A stretch of 64,000 nucleotides of DNA, taken from contig NZ_QGSY01000177.1 of NCBI RefSeq assembly GCF_003857035.1, positions 17,791 through 81,790 of the forward strand, given 5' to 3'. How positions within the stretch are numbered: the first letter of the stretch is position 1; each line of letters starts with the position of its first letter. This stretch comes from Micromonospora arida. GTDB taxonomy: Bacteria; Actinomycetota; Actinomycetes; Mycobacteriales; Micromonosporaceae. The notes below the pieces were generated by a model. It had not been told where the DNA came from and ran no database searches. It saw nothing but the letters and a program-made list of their open reading frames with translations. Shown piece by piece: positions 8,769-16,267 of this stretch. The position numbers were made by a program, and so were the translations under genes.

Positions 8769-9195
8769 CAGTGTCCCCGATCGTCACCGAGGAGGCCGGG
8801 CCCAGCGTGATCGGCAGGTGCTGCTCGGCCTGCCCCACGAAGAGCGCCACCTCGTACGCCATGTCACCGACCTCGACGTCGTCACCGGCGATCCGCACGG
8901 TGAGGATGGTCCCGTTCGGGATGGTGGCGATGAACAGGAACGCTCGCGACATCTGCACCACGACCTGGCGCAGCCGACCCGCGTCACAGGTCCGGGTGGC
9001 CGCCAGCCCCAACGCGATCAGTCCGGCGACCACGCCGGAGATCTGCTCGGCCAGCTTCGCTCCCACCCGCCGTGAGCCGCCGAGCGGCAGCCCGTCCGGT
9101 GAGAGCACCACTGCGAACTCCGCGCCGTGTACCCGGTCGACCAGGTTGTTCAGGGCGTCGGTCAGGCCGTCCTCGGTGACCACTGCAGACGTCAT
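8746..9195 (-). CDS. Roadblock/LC7 domain protein (CvnB-like)
   Basis: The 149-residue protein has a single roadblock/LC7 domain (about 10-115), with LNNLVDRVHGAEFAVVLSPDGLPLG and a central VAGLIALGLAA helix. In bacteria such proteins bind or modulate small Ras-like GTPases and form conservons with a nitrate-sensor-like kinase and DUF742. The ATG at 9195 overlaps the kinase stop by four bases (ATGA). No partner Ras-like GTPase gene is found in this window. Confidence 0.92.
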   Translation of the reverse strand: MTSAVVTEDGLTDALNNLVDRVHGAEFAVVLSPDGLPLGGSRRVGAKLAEQISGVVAGLIALGLAATRTCDAGRLRQVVVQMSRAFLFIATIPNGTILTVRIAGDDVEVGDMAYEVALFVGQAEQHLPITLGPASSVTIGDTGAHQRHH

Positions 9196-11144
9196 CGTTG
9201 TCTCCTTGCTGTTCTGGCGACTGGCAACTCAACCGTGTCGAGGCTGGTCCTGCCGTGTTCCGGGCCGTTCGGCCCGGGTTGGCGGACCCGCGTCGGCAGC
9301 GTGCCGTTGCCGTTGGGGTCGGTCAGGTCGGCGCCGGTGCGGGCCGGTGGGTACGGGCTGTCGGGTGGTGCGTCGGCCGGTGCGCGGCCGGTGTCGGTGA
9401 CCGTGATCAGCCGGGAGGGTAGGAGCACGATGGCGGCCGTCCCGCCGCGCCGGCTGGGGCTTAGCGAGACGTGGGCGCCGCAGCGGCCGGCCAGTACGGC
9501 GGCGGCGTACCAGCCGGCGAGGCTCGCCGGCGGGCCGTCCGGTGGGGGATTGCCGAGCAGGTGGTTCGCCTCGGCGAGCGCGGCGGCGTCCAGGCCGGGT
9601 CCGTCGTCGACAACGAGGACGGCACACCCCTGCGGTCGCTGTTCGCCGCTGATCCGGACGGTGGTCTCCGCCCCGGAGAAGGCCAGGGCGTTCTCGATCA
9701 GCTCCGCCAGCAGGTGGATGACGTCCGTGACTGCCGACCCCGCGAGCGACCACGGCCAGTGTGGCGCGATCAGGACCCGGTGGTAGTCCGGCACTTCGGC
9801 GACCGCGCCGCGCGCCACGTCGAGCAGCGGCACCGGGCGTCGCCAGCGGCGGGCGGGTGTCGCGCCAGCCAGGGCGATCAGTTTCTCCACGTTGCGTCGG
9901 ACCCGGGTGGTGAGGTGGTCGAGTTGGAACAGCTCGCCGGTCTCCTCGGTGGACCGTTCCCGACGTTGCATCCCGTCCAGCAGGCTGAGCTGATCGCGCA
10001 GCAGGACCTGGTTGCGTCGGGTCAGCCCCAGGAACAGCTCCCGCTCGGCGTCACCCCCTGGCGTCGCGGGTTCCTGGGCTGGGGCCGGCGTGTCCGGCAC
10101 CGGAGCCGGAAGGTCGGCGTCGGTCCTGGTCAGCTCGTCGGTCAGGCGTCGGACGGTGCCCACCCAGCTCAGCAGGAGCACGAGCACGACGATGAGGCCG
10201 AGCCCCACGACGGCCCCGGTACGCGCGATGAGCACGGCGGCACCGGGGGTGGCCCGCTCGACGCTGCTGCGGGCGGTGTCCGTCACCAGCGTCTGCAGCG
10301 CGCCTAGGGCGGCGTCCGCCGCGACCCGCCAGCCCTGGACGGTGAGACCGGCAAGGGCGTTGGCGGTGCCGGGCTGGAGCAGCAGCCGGTCCTCCAGGGC
10401 GAGCAGAGCCGCGAACTCGGGGCCGGCCGCGAGGCGCTGATGCTCGTCCTGGCCGTCGGGCGGAAGCCCGGCCGCTGCCTCGGTGCGCGCGTACCGCTGG
10501 ATGCTGACCAGCGCGGTCAGCCGGCGCCGCTCGTCGGTGCCGAGCCGTGCGCCGGTCAGGGCCGCGCTGAGCACTGTGTCCTCCCGGGCGAGCAACTCCC
10601 GGGCGCGGGCCAGCGCGATCACCGCGCGGGTGTCGGCGGCCAACCCGCTCTCGTACGCGCCCCACTCCGGGCCGTACACCCGGAAGGCGACGTCGACGAT
10701 CTCGTCGTACCCGTCGACTGCCGCGCCCTGGTCGAGCCGGCCGGTGTCCACCTGGGACCGGGAGGTGCCCAGGCCGTCGAGCCGTCGGACCAGCTCGCCG
10801 GCCCGGTCGCGGACGGTGCCGGCGCTGAGCAACCGGAGGTCGCGGCCCTTGGTGAACTCGCGGATCTCGGCGGCGGCGCGGTCGGTGCCTTCGCGGGCCC
10901 CGACCAGCGCGGGGGTCGTCTGCCCCGCCCCGGCGATCGTCTCGGCGGTGATCCGGCGTTCCGTCTGGAGGCTCAGAATCAGGCGGTCGATGGGCTGGCC
11001 CAGTGTGTCCGCCAGCGCCCGGACGCGCAGCAGGTCGACGGCGTCCTGGCTGGACACGTAGGCCGCGTACGACCAGAGCGTGATCAGCACGGCGGCCAGC
11101 ACGGCCAGCCTGGTCCGGATCAGCCGAACGTCGTTACGGGTCAT
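9192..11144 (-). CDS. Conservon sensor histidine kinase-like protein (CvnA-like, NIT-type sensor)
   Basis: The protein has 650 residues. A first membrane helix (about 10-30) precedes an all-helical external region of about 280 residues with LILSLQTERRITAETIAG, typical of nitrate/nitrite-sensing (NIT) domains. A second helix (about 312-335) follows. The cytoplasmic part has the dimerisation helix with LDHLTTRVRRN and an HATPase domain (about 440-560): N-box LAELIENAL, G1 box VDDGPGLD. The C-terminal 80 residues are disordered and Pro-rich. The ATG at 11144 overlaps the regulator stop by four bases; the frame upstream of it is antisense-like and was discarded. In conservons this protein takes signals at the membrane for CvnB-CvnD. 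Confidence 0.9.
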   Translation of the reverse strand: MTRNDVRLIRTRLAVLAAVLITLWSYAAYVSSQDAVDLLRVRALADTLGQPIDRLILSLQTERRITAETIAGAGQTTPALVGAREGTDRAAAEIREFTKGRDLRLLSAGTVRDRAGELVRRLDGLGTSRSQVDTGRLDQGAAVDGYDEIVDVAFRVYGPEWGAYESGLAADTRAVIALARARELLAREDTVLSAALTGARLGTDERRRLTALVSIQRYARTEAAAGLPPDGQDEHQRLAAGPEFAALLALEDRLLLQPGTANALAGLTVQGWRVAADAALGALQTLVTDTARSSVERATPGAAVLIARTGAVVGLGLIVVLVLLLSWVGTVRRLTDELTRTDADLPAPVPDTPAPAQEPATPGGDAERELFLGLTRRNQVLLRDQLSLLDGMQRRERSTEETGELFQLDHLTTRVRRNVEKLIALAGATPARRWRRPVPLLDVARGAVAEVPDYHRVLIAPHWPWSLAGSAVTDVIHLLAELIENALAFSGAETTVRISGEQRPQGCAVLVVDDGPGLDAAALAEANHLLGNPPPDGPPASLAGWYAAAVLAGRCGAHVSLSPSRRGGTAAIVLLPSRLITVTDTGRAPADAPPDSPYPPARTGADLTDPNGNGTLPTRVRQPGPNGPEHGRTSLDTVELPVARTARRQR

Positions 11145-13711
11145 CGGGTCGCCCGCTGCGGCCACGGTTGCCCCGCCGTGTCGCTGGCCCGGTCGGCGAC
11201 GAGGGTGCGCAGCAGCGCCAGCAGTTCGGTGCGGTTGGCGCAGTTGAGCCGGTTGCGCATCCGTGCCACGTGGTGTTCGACGGTCTTGGCCGAGATGAAG
11301 AGCCGATCGCCGATCTCCCGGTAGGTCAATCCGGCCAGCACCAGCTCGGCGACCTCGTACTCGCGGTCGCTGAGACCGTGCTGCGTGGGGCCGGCGACCC
11401 GTGCCGTGCTCGCACCGGCCGTCGGTGTCTGCCCGCTCTGCCCACCGGAGGGCCGCCCCTGCAACGCTCGGGCGCACTCCAGCAGGGTGGTCATCGCCCG
11501 TCGGTCCGCGGTGCGGATGGCGGCCTGCCCGGCGAGGCGGGCGCCGTCCCAGCACAACCCGGTGTCGTGCAGCCCTCGGGCGGCGGCCTCCACCCGGGTC
11601 GGGTCTACGACCCCCCGGAGCACCTCCACCCAGCTCTCCGCGGCCGCGGCGACCACGGCCGCGTACCGGCTGTGACCAGCGGCGGCGAGCAACGCCGCGA
11701 CGTGTTCGTCGGCGATCGTCGGCTCGCCGGTCAGGATGGCGGCGTGCAACCCGCTCCAGTGCAGCGGCACACTCCACAGTGGCGGGTTGTCGAGGCGGTC
11801 GAGCAGCGCACGCCCCTGGTGCAGGTACGGCTCCAGCCGGGCCAGGTCACCCAGCCGCGCGCCCGCGATGGCCAGCTCACCCAACGGCAGCAGGGTGAAC
11901 AGGTCGACGGGGTGCCGCACCACGGCCTCCAGCGCCTGCCCCCAACCCCGCTTGAGCGCCCCGAGGTCACTGTTGCGCCGGCCGATGCCCATCCGGATCG
12001 CGGCGGCGAAGAGGTGGTCGCGTGACTCCAGTGGTCGCCCGTCGAGCGTCACCGTGGCGAGCCGCTCGCCGGCGGCGTGGATCTCGCCACGGACCATCAG
12101 GATCCAGGCCTGCAACAGCCGGTGGCGGCGGGCCATCAGCGGGCCGCCGACACCGGCGCCCAGGGCGCGGTGCAGCACCCGCTCGGCGATTTCCAGCTCA
12201 CCGCAGTGCACCGCCGTCAACGCGGCGAGGGCCGCCGGGCTGTCCGGCAGCAGCGCCGCCCGGCCGTCCGGCTCCAGCAGCGCGGCGGCCTGCACGAGCG
12301 CGGAGAGCGCGGCGGTCGGCGGGCCGGTCACGCTCTCCCGTACACCGTTGGCCATCAGTCGGGCGGCGCTGGCGTGCAGGGTCGGGGGTTCGCCCGCCGG
12401 GTCACCCGCTGGCGACTCGGTGCTGGCGGCCGGGTCACCGGCGGCCAGCCCGCCGACGATGGCGAACGCCGCCGCCGAGGCGGTGCCCGACCACCGGAAC
12501 AGCTCGACGCTGCGACCGACGTGACCACGGTGGGCCAGGGCGGTGGCGGCGACCACGGCCGCCTCGGAGCGCTCCGGGGGAGCGGCCGTGGCCAGGAGTC
12601 GGTCCGCCAGGCGAAGCGCGTCGTCGAGGTCACCGGCGAGCGCGGCGGCGAGCGCCTGCCGCGCGTTGGGTGGGCGCCCGGCCGCCGTGGCCGCCGCGAA
12701 CAGCTCGGCGGCGAACGCCGGCTCCTCGGCCAGCGCCTCGTCCGCCGCGGCGGCCAGGGTCGCGGCCGGGCAGTCGCCGAGCGCGCCGACCGCGAGCAGG
12801 GAGCGGACCAGCGGCAGCACCGCGCCACCCCGAGCGAGCTGCAACTCGGTGAGCCGCCGCCAGACCGCTGTCCGCTCGGTGGTGGGGCTGAGTGTCGCGA
12901 CGGCCCGCCGGACGATCGGTGCGAGCCGGCCGTCCGCGCCGAGCAGCCCGGCCGCCCTGGTCGTGGCGATCAGTTCGTCGACTCCGGCGGGGTCCCGGCC
13001 CAGCAGCGCGCCGAGCATGCTCACCGGCAGCGCCCCGCCGGCCGCGACAGCGAGCAGCAGTCGACGTACCGCGGCGGGCTGGACGTCCAGGTCCGGCCCG
13101 AATTCGAGGATGACGGACCGGGGTGGGTCCACCGCGCCGGTCCGGGTCTCCGCGCCGGCCAGCCCGCGGGCCAGCCGTTCCACGTCCCGGGGTACGCCGG
13201 CGGTCTGCGTGTGGACGAAGTCGACCAGGTCGGCGGGGCGGCCCAGCTCGGGTGTGGCGGCGAGATGGGCGGCGGTCTGCTCCCGGGTGAACGGCGTGAG
13301 CAGCACGGCCTGCCCGTCGCGTCGCAGGGCGTCGACCAGCTCACTGAACGCCGCTGAGCGGGGCCACGGGCGGTGGGCCACCACCAACCGGTGTCGCCGG
13401 CCGGCGACCAGACGCAGCAGCGCTTCGGTCCGCGCGTCGTCGAGCAGGTGCGCGTCGTCGACCAGCACCACGGTGTCGGGGTCGACCGGCTCGTCCGGCT
13501 CCGGGGCGGCCGTGCGGACGGCGATCCCGGCGCGCTGGTGAATGCGCTCCAGCTCGGCGAGGAGCGCGGTCTTTCCGTGACCGGCCGGGCCGGCGACGCC
13601 GACGGCGAGCGGGCCGGTCGGGTCCTGCGCGACCGTGTCCAGTAGTGCCTGCAACCCCTTGTCCAGGGTCAACCCTGGTGCGGCGAGGTCATTCATGATC
13701 ATCGGGGTCAT
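11141..13711 (-). CDS. Large AAA/LuxR-type transcriptional regulator, IniR/MalT-like
   Basis: The 856-residue protein has an N-terminal P-loop ATPase (Walker A GPAGHGKTALL near 45, Walker B TVVLVDDAHLL near 85). A long alpha-helical, tetratricopeptide-like middle covers about 220-740. A C-terminal LuxR helix-turn-helix (about 785-845) includes LSDREYEVAELVLAGLTYRE and SAKTVEHHV. This is the MalT/LAL architecture. In Mycobacterium the iniBAC operon has a large LuxR-type regulator (Rv0339c, reported as IniR) close by, so by position and build this is its likely counterpart. The start overlaps the Hsp70 gene by four bases. It probably acts on the 14968-15267 promoter region, an inference from divergent placement. 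Confidence 0.88.
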   Translation of the reverse strand: MTPMIMNDLAAPGLTLDKGLQALLDTVAQDPTGPLAVGVAGPAGHGKTALLAELERIHQRAGIAVRTAAPEPDEPVDPDTVVLVDDAHLLDDARTEALLRLVAGRRHRLVVAHRPWPRSAAFSELVDALRRDGQAVLLTPFTREQTAAHLAATPELGRPADLVDFVHTQTAGVPRDVERLARGLAGAETRTGAVDPPRSVILEFGPDLDVQPAAVRRLLLAVAAGGALPVSMLGALLGRDPAGVDELIATTRAAGLLGADGRLAPIVRRAVATLSPTTERTAVWRRLTELQLARGGAVLPLVRSLLAVGALGDCPAATLAAAADEALAEEPAFAAELFAAATAAGRPPNARQALAAALAGDLDDALRLADRLLATAAPPERSEAAVVAATALAHRGHVGRSVELFRWSGTASAAAFAIVGGLAAGDPAASTESPAGDPAGEPPTLHASAARLMANGVRESVTGPPTAALSALVQAAALLEPDGRAALLPDSPAALAALTAVHCGELEIAERVLHRALGAGVGGPLMARRHRLLQAWILMVRGEIHAAGERLATVTLDGRPLESRDHLFAAAIRMGIGRRNSDLGALKRGWGQALEAVVRHPVDLFTLLPLGELAIAGARLGDLARLEPYLHQGRALLDRLDNPPLWSVPLHWSGLHAAILTGEPTIADEHVAALLAAAGHSRYAAVVAAAAESWVEVLRGVVDPTRVEAAARGLHDTGLCWDGARLAGQAAIRTADRRAMTTLLECARALQGRPSGGQSGQTPTAGASTARVAGPTQHGLSDREYEVAELVLAGLTYREIGDRLFISAKTVEHHVARMRNRLNCANRTELLALLRTLVADRASDTAGQPWPQRATR

Positions 13712-14967
13712 CCTTCGCGTCCACGACCGCGGGCCAGCGCCAGGCGGGACGGCTTCGGCAGTTCCAGTGGGAGGACCCGGACCGGGGGCCGCGGTGGCGG
13801 TTCGCCCGGAACGGTGTGATGGGCTCGGCGTGGTGCCGGGAGGGTCGCCCGCCCGGCACCGCTGACCGGGGCCGGGACGCGGGCCGGCGGCGGCTGGCGA
13901 GGGCGTGGTGACACCACCTGACAGGCGGCCATCGCCGCCCCGGTGGCGGCGGTCAACTGTGCGTCCGGCTCCACCTCGACGGGCACCGGGAGGGCCGCGC
14001 CGATCAACTCGGTCACGAGCGGGACCCGGGTGGAGCCGCCGGCCAGCAGGACGCCGTCGAGCTGCGCCGAAGTCAGGTCGGCGCTGCGCACGGCCCGGAG
14101 CAGGAGGTCGACGGTGGCCTGCACCGTCGGGCGGATCATGGCCTCGAACTGCGCCCGGGTCACCGGCACCCGCGCCGGGCCGCTCGGCAGCGTCAGCACC
14201 ACGTCAGCCGTGAGGTCCACCGTCAGCACCCGCTTGACCCGGTCACACTCCGCGCGCAGCCCGCGCAGCGCGGCCTGGGCCCCGCGACGTCCGGTCGCGG
14301 CCAACTCCCGGGCCAGCACGGTACGCGCATGCTCGGCGAGCGCCTCGTCGAAGTCGGCGCCTCCGATCGAGTCGAGACCCTGCGGGGTGCCGAACGTCTC
14401 GTACGTGCCGCGCGGGGTGCGGCGCACCAGAGCCGCCTCGAAACTGTTGCCCCCCAGGGCGTAGACGACGGCCGTGCTGCCCGCGAACCCGCGAGCGGCG
14501 TGGCTCTCGGCGACGGTGACCGTGCGGGGCAGCAACGTCACGTGTCGTAGGCCGAGGTCCGACAGGGCCCGGTGCAGCACCTCCCGCCGGTAGGGCCGCC
14601 ACCCCGCCGGGTGGCTGAGCACGATCGCCTCGGCCGCCCCACCCTCCAGGGCGTGGACCCGCTCCACCACCCACGCCGCCAGCTCGGCGGTCAGCGTCTG
14701 CGGCGCGCACGGCTCGCCGCCGAGCAGCACCGGCACGTCGTCGCCGATCCGGTGGACGAAGTCCCGGGTGGTGCGGCTGCCGTCGTCGGTCACCGGCTCG
14801 CCGACGCGCAGCGAACCGTCCTCGGCCAGGCACAACACCGACGGCATGAGAGGTGAGCCGGCGCTCAGCGGGACGGCCTCGGGACGGGTCCAGGTCGCGC
14901 CACGTCGCCGTGCGACGGCGGCGGCCGTGTTGCTGCTTCCGATGTCTATCCCCAGGACGTACGGCAT
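13708..14967 (-). CDS. Hsp70/actin-fold ATPase without substrate-binding domain
   Basis: The 419-residue protein contains only the Hsp70 nucleotide-binding domain: phosphate-1 loop LGIDIGSSNTAAAV (4-17), a degenerate phosphate-2 motif YALGGNSFEAAL (about 165), and adenosine motif VLLAGGSTRVPLV (about 312). After about residue 350 comes a Pro/Arg-rich tail in place of the peptide-binding domain, so it is unlikely to be a normal chaperone. Such Hsp70-like ATPases are frequent beside signalling or regulatory genes in actinobacteria. It is the first gene of a six-gene leftward operon and is divergent from the IniB gene. Its role may be to gate the LuxR-type ATPase encoded next; that is a guess from operon order. 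Confidence 0.88.
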   Translation of the reverse strand: MPYVLGIDIGSSNTAAAVARRRGATWTRPEAVPLSAGSPLMPSVLCLAEDGSLRVGEPVTDDGSRTTRDFVHRIGDDVPVLLGGEPCAPQTLTAELAAWVVERVHALEGGAAEAIVLSHPAGWRPYRREVLHRALSDLGLRHVTLLPRTVTVAESHAARGFAGSTAVVYALGGNSFEAALVRRTPRGTYETFGTPQGLDSIGGADFDEALAEHARTVLARELAATGRRGAQAALRGLRAECDRVKRVLTVDLTADVVLTLPSGPARVPVTRAQFEAMIRPTVQATVDLLLRAVRSADLTSAQLDGVLLAGGSTRVPLVTELIGAALPVPVEVEPDAQLTAATGAAMAACQVVSPRPRQPPPARVPAPVSGAGRATLPAPRRAHHTVPGEPPPRPPVRVLPLELPKPSRLALARGRGREG

Positions 14968-15267
14968 CGTCTCTGTCTCTCCCCGTGAGTCGGCCGGTCG
15001 GTGGCGATGGCGTCGGCTGCCCGACGACCCACCCCCGGCGAACCCCGCGGGCTCCTACGTTCGTACCAGAGATCAGTCCCTGGTCGGGACCCTAATCTCG
15101 GCGGGACGGTTTCCCCCTGTCCCCCTAACGTACGAGGTGGCGGAGCCCCTAGTTCAACCGGCCCGGATGCGGGCTCAGCCCCGATGCCCGGGGGTGGGCG
15201 CCCGCAATAGCGTCGTCACTGTCGACGTACGACACCCGCCAATGCCACATCCGAGGAGAACCGGCAC
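14968..15267. promoter_or_regulatory. Shared divergent promoter region of the Hsp70/LuxR and IniB operons
   Basis: This 300-bp stretch has no gene and must carry both divergent promoters. Three copies of an ACGTWCG element occur at 15057 (ACGTTCGTACC), 15128 (ACGTACGAGG) and 15225 (ACGTACGACAC). They are candidate binding sites for the LuxR-type regulator. A C-rich segment, CCCCCTGTCCCCCTAACG, lies around 15116-15130. I could not assign confident -35/-10 boxes. Confidence 0.5.
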
Positions 15268-16152
15268 ATGGACTCGCAGCAGACGCTCCACGACTTCGTG
15301 CTCGACCTACTCACGAACCCGGACGCGCGGTCGGCCTTCGACCTCGACCCCGAGGGTGCGTTGCGGGGCGCCGGGCTCACCGACATCACCGCTGCGGACG
15401 TGCAGGACGTCGTACCGCTGGTCGTCGACTACGCGCCGGGTGCGGGCCTCGCGCCGTTGGCCTCGCCGGTCGGGCAGCTCGGGCTTGACCCGCTGCTCAC
15501 CGACACCACCGACGTGGTGGGTCAGTTGCAGAGCGTGGCGCAGCAGATCAGCGTCACCAGCTCGCCCAGTGGCGTGGACGTCAAGGCCGGCGTGCTCGGC
15601 GCCATCGCGGTCGACCCGTCGACCGCCGCAGCCGGGGTCACCGTGCTGCCGGGCATCGGTCTGGGTGTCGGTCCGTACGGCCTCGACAGCGACCTGGCCG
15701 GTGTCTCCGACGTGGCGCACACCCTCGACGCCGACGTGGTGCAGCCGGTGGACGCGATCGCGGACCCGGTGCTCGGGGACGTCACCGGCACCGTCGGCGA
15801 CCCGAGCGGTCTGCTCGGCGTCACTGACTCGAACCTGATCGGCGGCGACCTGACCGGCGGTGCCCTCTCCGGCACCCACGGTCAGATCGGCGGGGTCGTC
15901 AGCTCCCTCGGTGTCGACGACACCCTCAACGGGCTGGGCCTCGGGCACGGAGACGGCATCGTCGGCGGGGTCCCGCCGCTCGACGTGCCGTCGACGGTGG
16001 GCGGCGTGACGCACCAGGTGGACAGCCTCCTCCCCGGTGTCACCGACACGGTCGGTGACGTGACCGGTGGGGTCACCGATGGTGTGCTCGGCGGCGACTC
16101 GCACGCCTCGTCCGATCACGGGCTGCTGGGTATCACCGGCGGTCTGCTCTGA
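15268..16152 (+). CDS. IniB N-terminal domain-containing protein
   Basis: The protein has 294 residues. The first 55 match the IniB N-terminal domain: LHDFVLDLLTNPDARSAFDLDP-GALRGAGLTDIT-ADVQDVVPLV. The rest is low-complexity sequence rich in Gly, Val, Asp, Thr and Leu, with recurring DTVGDVTGGV-type units and almost no Lys or aromatics. No signal peptide or membrane helix is visible. The start has a good AGGAG site 10 nt upstream. In Mycobacterium, IniB is the first product of the isoniazid-inducible iniBAC operon, switched on by cell-wall inhibitors; its molecular role is not settled. The M. tuberculosis protein is longer (about 479 residues), the difference lying in the repetitive tail. 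Confidence 0.88.
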   Translation: MDSQQTLHDFVLDLLTNPDARSAFDLDPEGALRGAGLTDITAADVQDVVPLVVDYAPGAGLAPLASPVGQLGLDPLLTDTTDVVGQLQSVAQQISVTSSPSGVDVKAGVLGAIAVDPSTAAAGVTVLPGIGLGVGPYGLDSDLAGVSDVAHTLDADVVQPVDAIADPVLGDVTGTVGDPSGLLGVTDSNLIGGDLTGGALSGTHGQIGGVVSSLGVDDTLNGLGLGHGDGIVGGVPPLDVPSTVGGVTHQVDSLLPGVTDTVGDVTGGVTDGVLGGDSHASSDHGLLGITGGLL

Positions 16153-16174
16153 TCCGGATCTCCGGGCGGAGCGG

Positions 16175-16205
16175 AGGGCCGGATCGTCTCGGGCGATCCG
16201 GCCCT
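16175..16205 (+). terminator. Hairpin between the iniB-like and iniA-like genes
   Basis: A 12-bp perfect stem (left arm AGGGCCGGATCG, 7-nt loop) lies 22 bp after the iniB-like stop. It may terminate most transcripts after that gene and so set a high IniB to low GTPase ratio, or it may stabilise the upstream mRNA. Confidence 0.65.
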
Positions 16206-16229
16206 TCCCGGTTCCACATCCGGTCCCTC

Positions 16230-16267
16230 TTGATAATTGAGCCGAAATCCGCACACTTGGTGCGGTG
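16230..16267 (+). promoter_or_regulatory. Possible secondary promoter and hairpin at the first dynamin gene start
   Basis: TTGATA at 16230-16235 resembles a -35 box in an unusually AT-rich patch; 17 bp later is a weak ACACTT. A small hairpin, CCGCAC / GTGCGG with a 5-nt loop at 16249-16265, runs up to the GTG-ATG start and could mask it. No good ribosome-binding site is visible. Confidence 0.3.
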
